A stretch of 10,029 nt of DNA from Pseudomonadota bacterium. Lineage in GTDB: Bacteria; Pseudomonadota; Alphaproteobacteria; Rhizobiales; Xanthobacteraceae. This document shows, one piece after another, positions 1 through 6,044 of this stretch. A model generated the notes under the pieces. The model was not told the DNA's origin and searched no databases. It saw only the letters and a program-made list of their open reading frames with translations. The position numbers and the translations under genes are program-made. The first letter of the stretch is position 1. Each line of letters opens with the position of its first letter. The stretch is taken from the NCBI GenBank assembly GCA_023405565.1, contig JAEXXW010000486.1, positions 1 to 10,029 of the forward strand, written 5' to 3'.

Positions 1-748
1 TACGAATTGATCCTCTTTCACCGTACTGAGAAAAAGGTGAACTGAGCTTAGGCAGTTCACCAGTCTCTTCCAGAGTTTTTAAAATAGATACCTCGGATTG
101 CAAATTCGGATTCAGCAAATTCCTAATGTCATGGCTGAGTCTCGTATGAACGGCCGTGCCGTAGCTCTGTGCCGTATAACTATCTCTGTCGATGGCGGCG
201 GCTGCAGTGTCGGTCATACTTTGTACGAGCCCCTGCGCCGGACACGCACGCTCAAGCTCTTCCGGCGTTAGCCAGGCTGCCCAGCCAATCGCGGCCCTTG
301 GATCGACACCTGGCTGAAATTCAGCCGAGCGGAAGATAGCGACCGCCGTTCCATCGGTCCCGTTGCGCGCCGAAAGCGCCGTGAAAGCCGAGAGCGCCGC
401 CTCAAATCCGAGTGCAACTACTCGGCCAGCCTGCGCGGCTCCCTGAAAAAGTTGGCCGACAAAGGCTAGCTGCGTCAGCCCCTCCAAGCCGCCATCAGCA
501 CCTTCGAATCCAAATGCATCCATCGGGATGCTGATCGGTGCCAACAGAGGCGAAGAGGCTCCACCATCCGTCCACCGCCCGCCATTTGAATTACCAGCTG
601 GCACGCGCGGCTGGTTCGGGTTGTATTTGTGCTCGATCTGCTGCCGCTTCCCGAAGCGCGTGTGGTCGGGACGAAGCCAGCGATGCGCGTCGTTGCGCAG
701 CCAGCGTCGTTGTTCGCGCGCCAGCCAGGCGGAATGAAATGGGTTCAT
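1..748 (-). CDS. Effector-like protein with NPNQPRVPAG motif, partial (C-terminus off left edge)
   Basis: An open frame of 249 codons runs from an ATG at 748-746 to the left edge without a stop, so the C-terminus is missing. The N-terminus (MNPFHSAWLAREQRRW, residues 1-16) is rich in Trp and Arg. Residues 43-60 read NPNQPRVPAGNSNGGRWT, almost identical to residues 45-62 of the nuclease-like protein at 3225-4121. A Gly/Ala-rich stretch follows (about residues 70-130). The last visible part contains YGTAVHTRL and then SEVS and YGERGSIR. I infer that this could be the start of a PD-(D/E)XK-like nuclease domain, whose key Asp/Lys residues would lie beyond the edge; this is weak. No clear Shine-Dalgarno sequence precedes the ATG and the frame stays open for some way upstream, so the start is uncertain. 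A terminator-like hairpin sits 19 bases upstream. The gene follows the capsid gene on the same strand. An immunity gene would be expected further left. Confidence 0.72.
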   Translation of the reverse strand, partial: MNPFHSAWLAREQRRWLRNDAHRWLRPDHTRFGKRQQIEHKYNPNQPRVPAGNSNGGRWTDGGASSPLLAPISIPMDAFGFEGADGGLEGLTQLAFVGQLFQGAAQAGRVVALGFEAALSAFTALSARNGTDGTAVAIFRSAEFQPGVDPRAAIGWAAWLTPEELERACPAQGLVQSMTDTAAAAIDRDSYTAQSYGTAVHTRLSHDIRNLLNPNLQSEVSILKTLEETGELPKLSSPFSQYGERGSIR

Positions 749-755
749 TGATGTC

Positions 756-785
756 TGAAAATGAAAAGGCCGCCGAGAGGCGGCC
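756..785 (-). terminator. Intrinsic terminator-like hairpin upstream of the left-end effector gene
   Basis: Bases 768-774 (ggccgcc) pair perfectly with 779-785 (ggcggcc) around a 4-base loop. Read on the minus strand, the stem is followed by TTTTCATTTT. It would end transcripts coming from the capsid gene (stop at 976), yet only 19 bases separate it from the next ATG at 748. That leaves no room for a separate promoter, so it may act as an attenuator. Confidence 0.6.
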
Positions 786-847
786 GCGTGAGCATGATTT
801 TCAAAAGCGCGGTGCGGAAGCAGTCTTGTGGCTGAAACGATCTATCT

Positions 848-952
848 CCGCTCGTCCCCGCGAAAGCGGGAACCCAGAGCAAAAGCCTGGATGCCCGCTG
901 GAGCCTGTACTCGGGCCGCACAAAGTGCGGACCCGAGTGAGGGCATGAGCGG
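848..952. repeat. Composite palindromic intergenic repeat, multi-branched
   Basis: The 12 bases at 941-952 (gggcatgagcgg) pair with two separate segments, 848-853 (ccgctc) and 891-896 (atgccc). Between them is a CCCGC-GAAA-GCGGG hairpin (857-870). A second hairpin spans 910-937, about 12 pairs with one bulged A and an AAA loop. The 'gtccccgcgaaagcgggaac' core resembles dispersed intergenic repeats common in Bradyrhizobium-like genomes. A 17-base identical piece (848-864) recurs at 10004-10020. It lies between the capsid stop and the left-end effector and fills most of the 749-975 gap. Confidence 0.7.
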
Positions 953-975
953 GGTATGTCACAGGCGCGCCGCAG

Positions 976-2229
976 TTACACCCCGCTGAACTTCAACAAC
1001 TTGATCGCGTCGAAGTCCTGCACGCCGCCGCCGACGCGCTTTGTCGTGTAGAACAACACATAGGGCTTGGCGGAATATGGATCGCGCAGCACACGCACGC
1101 CCTGGCGATCGACCACGAGATAGCCGCGATTGAAATCGCCGAACGCGATCGAATAACTATCGGCGGCCATGTCGGGCATGTCTTCCGCTTCCACCACCGG
1201 AAAGGTGAGCAAGCCCGCGCGCCCACCGACCTGTGCCGGCGGCTGCCAGAGATAATTGCCGTCCATATCCTTCAGCTTGCGGATCGCGCTCTGCGTCTTG
1301 CGGTTCATCGCGAAGGACGCATTCTGGCGATAGCCCGCCTTCAGCGCGTAGACGAGATCGATCAGCGGATCGGCCGCGCCCTCTTCCGGAAACGCGCCGT
1401 CAACGCCGGTCTCGATGAAGCCGATATTGCCCCAGGTCCAGGAGGCTTCCGCCACCTTGGTATATTGCAAGAAACCCTTCGGCTTGTTGGTGCCGTCGCC
1501 GTTGACGAAGGCCGCCCCCTCCTGCACCGCGAACACCTGCTCGACTTCGCTGGCGATCCACTCGTCGATATTGACGGCGGAGTCTTCCAGCAGCGCCGAT
1601 GTTGCCGCCGGCATCGCGTAAAGTTCGGCCGCGGGAAACGAGAGCTCATCCAGCGTGGGCGAATTGGTCTGCGGCCGCGAGGCGGTCTCGCCCACCCAGC
1701 CGGTGGCCGGTCCCGCCGTCATGAATGGCTTCTTGTAGGCGTTGCTCGAAATCTCGCGCACCGATGCGATCGAGCGGATCGGCGAAATCGCGGCGAGGCG
1801 TTTGCCGATTTCATGTTCGACCTCTTCCGGCACGAGATAGCCGCCATCGGTCGCCGAGCCGATCGACATCGCCTTCACTTCAAGCGCACGAAGGCCCGCG
1901 CTCTCGCCCGCGCGGATATAGGCATCGAATGCACTCTTGTGTTCGCGCGCGGAGGCGGTGCTGACTGCGCGGTCAAGGCCGAGCTGCGGCCGCGCCGCCT
2001 TCAGCGAAAGCTGGTCGAGCCGCCGCGCCTGGTGGTCGAGCGCGGCATCGATGCGCGCAACCTTCTCCTCGTGCAGCACATCGGCCGAGCGCCGCTCGAT
2101 CGCATCGAGCCGTTCGTCATTGGCGGCCTTGAAGGCTTCGAACGTGCGCATCATGTCGCCATGCGTTACAGCGCTGTCCGGCGAAAAGCCGGCCTTGGTT
2201 TCGAGGCTGTCGTGAATGTCGAGGGTCAT
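976..2229 (-). CDS. HK97-family major capsid protein
   Basis: This 417-residue protein forms the icosahedral shell of a tailed phage or gene transfer agent head. Residues about 25-80 are a charged helical delta-domain (MMRTFEAFKAANDERLDAIE...) that acts as an internal scaffold and is removed by the prohead protease. The mature part probably begins near residues 120-125 (KAMSIGSATDGGYLVP), the usual HK97-type junction. Further family features are the E-loop and P-domain region, GWVGETASRP, the NGDGTNKPKGFL motif, and a C-terminal YVLFYTTKRVGGGVQDFDAIKLLKF. The start ATG at 2229 has a good ribosome binding site, AAGGAG at 2245-2240, 10 bases away. It is the g5 equivalent of RcGTA, but is separated from the protease gene (4112) by about 1.9 kb of inserted genes, and a terminator-like hairpin lies just upstream. 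Length is normal and nothing looks broken. Confidence 0.96.
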   Translation of the reverse strand: MTLDIHDSLETKAGFSPDSAVTHGDMMRTFEAFKAANDERLDAIERRSADVLHEEKVARIDAALDHQARRLDQLSLKAARPQLGLDRAVSTASAREHKSAFDAYIRAGESAGLRALEVKAMSIGSATDGGYLVPEEVEHEIGKRLAAISPIRSIASVREISSNAYKKPFMTAGPATGWVGETASRPQTNSPTLDELSFPAAELYAMPAATSALLEDSAVNIDEWIASEVEQVFAVQEGAAFVNGDGTNKPKGFLQYTKVAEASWTWGNIGFIETGVDGAFPEEGAADPLIDLVYALKAGYRQNASFAMNRKTQSAIRKLKDMDGNYLWQPPAQVGGRAGLLTFPVVEAEDMPDMAADSYSIAFGDFNRGYLVVDRQGVRVLRDPYSAKPYVLFYTTKRVGGGVQDFDAIKLLKFSGV

Positions 2230-2255
2230 GTTGATATTTCTCCTTGTGAATGAGC

Positions 2256-2289
2256 AAAAGAAAAGCGCGCAAGGCGGAGCCCTGCGCGC
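2256..2289 (-). terminator. Intrinsic terminator-like hairpin just upstream of the capsid gene
   Basis: Bases 2265-2274 (gcgcgcaagg) pair with 2280-2289 (ccctgcgcgc) with one mismatch, around a 5-base loop. On the minus strand the stem is followed by TTTTCTTTTG. The nearest minus-strand gene upstream ends at 2857, so the hairpin either stops read-through from the toxin-immunity pair or attenuates capsid transcription. The capsid ATG is 35 bases downstream. Confidence 0.6.
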
Positions 2290-2440
2290 GGCGCAGTCGA
2301 TTGGACTAAAATTCGACGAACCTTCAGGCGGCGACGAGCACCTTATTGTGATGTAACCGCGCGGGCATCCGGGAACGTTTTATGCCGCGGCCGCATCTTC
2401 ATCAGAGCTGCGGAACGTCAAACCCATTGAAGGATGTGTC

Positions 2441-2752
2441 ATGCGTAAGATTGTTCTGATCGCCGCAACGGCCATGTGTCTCGGTGCGGTCACCATTTCG
2501 GCGCCCGACAAGGCAGAGGCCCGATTTGGGGCGATCGCGATCGCGGAAGTCCCCGCCGGCACCTCATCGGCGCAGCCGGCGCGCTACTATTATCGCGGCT
2601 ATCGCGCCTATCGACGGTATCCCGGCTATTACGGCGCATACGGAAGCGCATACGCCTATCAACCATCGCCATATTACAACTACTGGTACAATGCGCCTGC
2701 AAGGATCTATTCCGGCTCACGTGAGGCGCTGGACACCTGCTCCTTGTGTTGA
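2441..2752 (+). CDS. Small secreted Tyr-rich protein
   Basis: This 103-residue protein is predicted to be exported. Residues 1-27 form a Sec signal peptide (MRK, hydrophobic core to about residue 20, then A-E-A before Arg28). The mature part is dominated by Tyr, Arg, Gly and Pro in loose YR-x-YR and YY repeats (RYYYRGYRAYRRYPGYY...), a composition common in short periplasmic or outer-surface proteins of Hyphomicrobiales. It ends with two cysteines in a TCSLC tail. The ATG at 2441 is preceded by AAGGA about 7 bases away. It lies on the strand opposite to the head genes, between the DUF2019-type gene and the capsid gene, so it must have its own promoter; I could not identify one in 2290-2440. 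The function is unknown. It looks like cargo rather than a head component. Confidence 0.7.
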   Translation: MRKIVLIAATAMCLGAVTISAPDKAEARFGAIAIAEVPAGTSSAQPARYYYRGYRAYRRYPGYYGAYGSAYAYQPSPYYNYWYNAPARIYSGSREALDTCSLC

Positions 2753-2856
2753 GCGGTCCTTGCGTCCGTCACGGCTTCGATAGTGCCGATCACAAACGGC
2801 AGCTCACGCCGCGCGCTGATGGAGCGCGTGGGGTAGAAGGCGTGCGTTTGGAGCGC

Positions 2857-3228
2857 TTACGCCGGCGTGTAAATTCCTTGCTCGATCGTCCAGAGACACA
2901 TTCCTGCGTCGAGCGCCTGAGGCTGCCAGCCGGAATCCCTGATGGCCTGCAATTTTGCGCGCGCCGCTTCCGGCGCAATCGCGAGGGTCGCTTTGGCTGC
3001 CTTGACCTGGACCTGTTTGTTTTTATGATCGTACAAGGGCAGTAGGGCAGTTCGCTGGTCGCCCGGCCGAGACTTCAACTCATCTTTGATCGCCTCGATT
3101 TTCCAAAAAAGCTTGTTGATCTCCCGCTGCGGCCCGGACAGCAACGCCATGTCTTGCTGTATGGCGAGTTCGACAAATCTCTGAACGAGATCTTCGTTGG
3201 ATAGACTGAAAAGCTTGACCCGTTTCAT
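2857..3228 (-). CDS. DUF2019-type protein, candidate immunity protein
   Basis: This 123-residue cytoplasmic protein has no signal peptide or membrane segment. Its sequence (DLVQRFVELAIQQD near the start, ELKSRPGDQRTALLPLYDH, VQVKAAKATLAIAPEAARAK, WQPQALDAGMCLW) fits the DUF2019 family as I remember it: small all-helical, HEAT-like proteins frequent in Rhizobiales. Its ATG overlaps the stop of the preceding nuclease-like gene in an ATGA arrangement (3228-3225), so the two are very probably translated together. An effector gene followed at once by a small helical protein is the classic layout of a toxin and its immunity protein. The immunity role is inferred from position; the family is officially of unknown function. 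Base composition is closer to the toxin gene than to the phage head genes. Confidence 0.88.
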   Translation of the reverse strand: MKRVKLFSLSNEDLVQRFVELAIQQDMALLSGPQREINKLFWKIEAIKDELKSRPGDQRTALLPLYDHKNKQVQVKAAKATLAIAPEAARAKLQAIRDSGWQPQALDAGMCLWTIEQGIYTPA

Positions 3229-4121
3229 GGCTTCAACACTCCAACATCGCGCATCGCTCTCAAACCCATCGCCCTGTGCGCTTCCCAGCTTTTTCCTTGC
3301 AAATATTGCCGAGGCGTCAATCCGCTAAACTCTTCGTTCGGTTTCTGATACCAACGATTGATCTGCTCGTGCTTGTATCTCGGAATACTTACAGTATTTT
3401 CGTTACTGTACACGCGCGCACTGGGAAAGGCACCCGTGCGCGCGTTCAATCGTTCGACAATATGATGATCATCATAGCCCCTTTTGTTGGATCGAAAAAC
3501 AGCATCGTGGAGCTCATCCAGCGTCTTTGGCAGATCCTGATCAGCCTTGATCTCCCAATGCATCTCAGTAAGCCAATGGTGTCGAGCCTGCGCGACAACC
3601 GTGAGCAGATAGTACGTAGAAAGAGCAGGATTGCGGGAGACCTGACGGGCAATGCGGTTGCGCTCGTGTATGGTTTCGGGCTTTTGTTCCGGGATATCGG
3701 ACGGGTCTTCGATTGGCGGGCCCTGGTTATGGCCGATGCCAGGGCCTTCGCTCACGTCCAAAAAATCAGACAGGTCGATATCGTCAAAAATATCCAGTTC
3801 GCCGAAGTCGATAAGCTCATCGTATCCATAGAAATCCTCGAACGCGCCTTCTTCGGTGAGAGTATCGAAACCAGCGCCGTCCCCAATGGCGAGCGGAAAG
3901 CGGATAGACACACCGCCTCCGCCCGAATCTCCACTGGTCCACTGCCCCCCATTCGACCGGCCAGCGGGCACGCGCGGCTGATTGGGATTGAAGCCGCACT
4001 GTTCCAAGGCCAGCGCGTGCCTGCGCATCGCCGACTGAAAGCGCGATGCAGCTACAAACCATTTCAACCGGACGATCTCTGACTTGATCTCGATTAACGA
4101 CTGCATGAGCGTCACCGCCAT
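3225..4121 (-). CDS. Predicted HNH-like nuclease effector with NPNQPRVPAG motif
   Basis: This 298-residue protein is modular. Residues 1-40 are helical and basic. Residues 45-62 carry NPNQPRVPAGRSNGGQWT, shared with the left-end protein. A Gly-rich linker follows, then a very acidic segment (about 89-127), then PGIGHNQGPP (128-136), a short motif I associate with Rhizobiales phage proteins. Residues 150-210 are helical. The C-terminal 85 residues contain DDHHIVE (217-223), SNEN (239-242) and IPRYKHEQIN (247-256), followed by a conserved-looking WY...GLTPRQYLQGKSWEAH. The Asp-His-His / Asn / His pattern is that of HNH/endonuclease VII-like treble-clef nucleases, so DNA or RNA cleavage is inferred. 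The start at 4121 overlaps the protease gene by 10 bases; an in-frame ATG at 4106 is an alternative. The stop overlaps the DUF2019-type gene. Composition is less G+C-rich than the head genes (33 of 60 bases in 3541-3600). Confidence 0.9.
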   Translation of the reverse strand: MAVTLMQSLIEIKSEIVRLKWFVAASRFQSAMRRHALALEQCGFNPNQPRVPAGRSNGGQWTSGDSGGGGVSIRFPLAIGDGAGFDTLTEEGAFEDFYGYDELIDFGELDIFDDIDLSDFLDVSEGPGIGHNQGPPIEDPSDIPEQKPETIHERNRIARQVSRNPALSTYYLLTVVAQARHHWLTEMHWEIKADQDLPKTLDELHDAVFRSNKRGYDDHHIVERLNARTGAFPSARVYSNENTVSIPRYKHEQINRWYQKPNEEFSGLTPRQYLQGKSWEAHRAMGLRAMRDVGVLKP

Positions 4122-4678
4122 CCGCCGCGAAACAGATCGCGCACCTCGCGCTCAAGCTCCGGCTTGCGCGCCCGCGCGGGAGCAGCGAGAGCGGTCGGTC
4201 TCGCCCGCTTCACTGCACGGACGCGCGCCCCGGGGAGCAGCGGAAACGTGACGATGGAGATTTCCCAGAGATCGATCTGATGCAGCCTGCGCACACGCGT
4301 CTTCGGATCGACGCGCGCCTGCACCGTCTTGAAGCCGATCGACAATCCGTCCGACGTGCCTTCTCGCAGCAGCGCCAACAATTCGCGTGCGCGCACGACG
4401 TCGGGGATCAGCTTGCCGCGCACACGCAGGCCGCGCCAATCCTCCTGCAGATCCTGCCAGATGCCGATCGGTTCGGCCGGATCATGCTGGAACAGCATCG
4501 GGATGCGGCGCGCGCCGCGCAGATTCAGCGATTGCGCGAACGCGCCAGGCATCACCATGTCGCGCGACTGGTCGATCTCGCCGAACAGGCTGGCGTAGCC
4601 CTCCACGCTGCCGTCGGGAAAGATCGCGGCACGCGGATGAAAGGCGATGTCGGTGTTGCTGGTATGGGGTGCGAGCAT
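4112..4678 (-). CDS. HK97-family prohead protease
   Basis: This 188-residue serine protease (peptidase family U35/S78 type) cleaves the delta-domain from the capsid protein during head maturation. Visible family features are the N-terminal GSVEGYASLFGEIDQSRDMVMPGAF (residues 23-47), the catalytic His in MLFQHD (H65), the catalytic Ser in SDGLSIGF (S113) and the acidic residue in DLWEISIV (E139). The C-terminus is a basic tail rich in Arg and Ala. Length is typical. No good Shine-Dalgarno sequence precedes the ATG at 4678, and a structured repeat lies 39 bases upstream. In compact GTA clusters the capsid gene usually follows directly; here the nuclease-like gene starts inside the last codons instead (10-base overlap). 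This suggests the cassette was fitted tightly into the operon. Confidence 0.95.
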   Translation of the reverse strand: MLAPHTSNTDIAFHPRAAIFPDGSVEGYASLFGEIDQSRDMVMPGAFAQSLNLRGARRIPMLFQHDPAEPIGIWQDLQEDWRGLRVRGKLIPDVVRARELLALLREGTSDGLSIGFKTVQARVDPKTRVRRLHQIDLWEISIVTFPLLPGARVRAVKRARPTALAAPARARKPELEREVRDLFRGGWR

Positions 4679-4716
4679 ATGAATGACGCCATGCGACGCG
4701 ACAAAACGAGACCGTC

Positions 4717-4739
4717 ACCCCCGGGCTTGACCCGGGGGT
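4717..4739. repeat. Perfect palindrome (acccccggg / cccgggggt)
   Basis: Nine bases at 4717-4725 pair perfectly with 4731-4739 around a 5-base loop (cttga). Sequences of the form 'cccgggcttgacccggg...tccatc' are dispersed intergenic repeats in many Hyphomicrobiales genomes. There is no T-run directly after the stem on the minus strand, so I call it a repeat, not a terminator. It lies just upstream of the prohead protease gene. Confidence 0.65.
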
Positions 4740-4771
4740 CCATCGTTCACGCGTTTTGAATGTTTGGATGG

Positions 4772-4828
4772 ATTGCCGGGTTAAAAGTCGTCACAGACGC
4801 CGTCTTCGACGGCTATGCCCGGCAATGA
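4772..4828. repeat. REP-like nested palindrome
   Basis: Outer arms attgccggg (4772-4780) and cccggcaat (4818-4826) pair perfectly. Between them sits an inner hairpin gccgtc-ttc-gacggc (4799-4813). The minus-strand reading (GTCATTGCCGGGCATAGCC) matches a repeat I associate with Bradyrhizobium-type genomes. Together with the palindrome at 4717-4739 it fills most of the gap between the 58-residue gene and the protease gene. Confidence 0.65.
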
Positions 4829-4839
4829 CTGACTAATCT

Positions 4840-5016
4840 TCAGCTCTTCGCGCGCTTGCGGCCACTGCGCTTGCGCACGGCCTTCACATCGCGCGCGGCC
4901 GTCTCCTTGCCGATGCGATCGAGGTGATTGAGAAATTCGCGAAAAACAGTCAGGTGATCGCGCCGCGGCTTGGGTGCGGGACGCAGCGAGCGCAGCACGG
5001 AATGCAATTCATCCAT
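4840..5016 (-). CDS. Small basic protein, 58 residues, coupled to the upstream small membrane protein
   Basis: A short open frame begins MDELHSVLRSLRPAPKPRRD, continues with a helical segment (HLTVFREFLNHLDRIGKE) and ends in a tail of Arg, Lys and Ser. Its ATG overlaps the stop of the preceding gene by one base (TGATG), with a good GGAGG at 5027-5023 six bases upstream, so it is very likely real and translationally coupled. It has no signal peptide or membrane segment. The position between portal and prohead protease fits an accessory of the g3.5 region of GTA-type clusters, but I do not recognise a family. The charged tail might bind nucleic acid or a partner protein; that is a guess. Its stop is followed by the repeat-filled gap before the protease gene. 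Confidence 0.72.
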   Translation of the reverse strand: MDELHSVLRSLRPAPKPRRDHLTVFREFLNHLDRIGKETAARDVKAVRKRSGRKRAKS

Positions 5017-5201
5017 CAACGGCCTCCAAATTTCTTGTTGAAACGGGAGAGCTCGCGCACAAAATCATCGAAACGGTGCATCGCCGCCGCGAGCTCACGC
5101 AATGTAAAAATCAATAAGGCACTGGCCGACGCAGCCCACAGAAACAACGCAAGATGCGCGAGATCGCCGCGTTCGGCGAACACGTTCGTCAGGTCGGACA
5201 T
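5016..5201 (-). CDS. Small membrane protein between portal and protease (g3.5-like)
   Basis: This 61-residue protein has one predicted membrane segment (about residues 17-34, LALFLWAASASALLIFTL). An amphipathic, charged C-terminal helix follows (RELAAAMHRFDDFVRELSRFNKKFGGR). Small membrane-spanning or helical genes occupy this position in RcGTA-like clusters, and this one resembles the Rhizobiales versions in composition and place. Its function is not established. I chose the ATG at 5201 because the protein then begins MSDLTNVFAERGD; a longer version from 5240 is possible. No strong Shine-Dalgarno sequence is seen. The next gene overlaps its stop by one base. Upstream the cluster is broken by the plus-strand gene at 5289-6044, so transcription from the portal gene must cross that gene in antisense. 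Confidence 0.8.
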   Translation of the reverse strand: MSDLTNVFAERGDLAHLALFLWAASASALLIFTLRELAAAMHRFDDFVRELSRFNKKFGGR

Positions 5202-5288
5202 CACTCGTTCTTCGCTCCAACCGACGATTGCGAAACTCAATAGCGTCCGCTAAAAGCTGCAGATCGCTTCCTGGCGCCATTGAAACGA

Positions 5289-6044
5289 ATGACCAAGCGA
5301 CGGCTTTTCAGCGTGATCGCGCTTCTCGGCACGATGCTGGCTGCCCTTTCTGCCTTCGGTGGATATGGGACCAGGAAGGCAGAATTATTTCCGCAGGGCC
5401 AGAACTGTCAGTCAGAATTGACAGCCCTTCGAATACGGTTTCCATACCGCAAGGATATTCAGCACCAGTATCACTACATGAGTGATCCAGATGCCAAAAC
5501 ACGTCTTGTTACAAACTGCCGGCGATTTGGATTCCAATATTTTTTGGAGACCATGGAACCAACCGGCCAAGCCTATTGGCTCAAAGGACAGGACAAATTC
5601 TACGCCATCAATAGCAACGAAAATCGCGATCTGATCGTCCACGTCATGCATGTTCAGCCGACGACATCGCTCTCAGATCCCACGATCTCGTCAAACCTCT
5701 ATATCTTGGCTTCAGCATCAGAACTACAGAATGCCTATGTCAGGTTCGACGGCACGCGTGATCAAGCCGCTGACAGAAACTTCGACTATTTTCGTCCTTA
5801 TACCCACATATCGGATTTCAAGCATTATTTCCTGAGCAAGGAGAATGCAAAATCGGAATTCGTCGGCATATGCAATGATACGACTGCTTGCAGTGTCCTC
5901 GTCTATTCACAACGAGACAGCCTAGCATTCACCCTTACCTTTCCGCGCGAGGAAATCAAACGACTGGACAAAATGGTGGATCGGACTCTCACCCTACTCC
6001 GGCGATGGCGGCTTCCGGTCGCGAGTGGATCTCACCCGAACTGA
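5289..6044 (+). CDS. Membrane-anchored or secreted protein of unknown function (inserted gene)
   Basis: This protein has 251 residues from the ATG at 5289; a TTG at 5280 is an alternative. Residues 3-5 are basic (KRR) and residues 7-24 form one hydrophobic segment (LFSVIALLGTMLAALSAF), so it is probably a signal anchor or signal peptide. The rest is soluble, aromatic-rich and carries four cysteines (C40, C77, C195, C201) that could form disulphides outside the cytoplasm. I recognise no domain. The gene lies on the strand opposite to the phage genes, between portal and the small membrane protein, and its last 13 bases overlap the end of the portal gene. Composition is visibly different: 29 G+C of 60 bases in 5521-5580 against 37 of 60 in 6241-6300 of the portal gene. 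This suggests a transferred cargo gene ('moron'). No clear ribosome binding site or promoter was found. Confidence 0.8.
   Translation: MTKRRLFSVIALLGTMLAALSAFGGYGTRKAELFPQGQNCQSELTALRIRFPYRKDIQHQYHYMSDPDAKTRLVTNCRRFGFQYFLETMEPTGQAYWLKGQDKFYAINSNENRDLIVHVMHVQPTTSLSDPTISSNLYILASASELQNAYVRFDGTRDQAADRNFDYFRPYTHISDFKHYFLSKENAKSEFVGICNDTTACSVLVYSQRDSLAFTLTFPREEIKRLDKMVDRTLTLLRRWRLPVASGSHPN

Noticed and set aside
1465..2253. Plus-strand open frame opposite the capsid gene (262 codons)
   Set aside because: Antisense shadow of a clear major capsid gene; low-complexity Arg-rich translation.
2372..2416. GGAAC motifs upstream of the Tyr-rich gene as EcfG promoters
   Set aside because: Neither GGAAC (2372-2376 or 2412-2416) is followed by CGTT at a spacing of 16 or 17 bases.
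2805..2830. Hairpin cgcgct-gatgg-agcgcg between convergent genes as a bidirectional terminator
   Set aside because: The stem is only six pairs and there is no T-run on either strand.
3276..4082. Plus-strand open frame opposite the nuclease-like gene (268 codons)
   Set aside because: The minus-strand frame has recognisable motifs, coupled neighbours and good composition; this frame has none.
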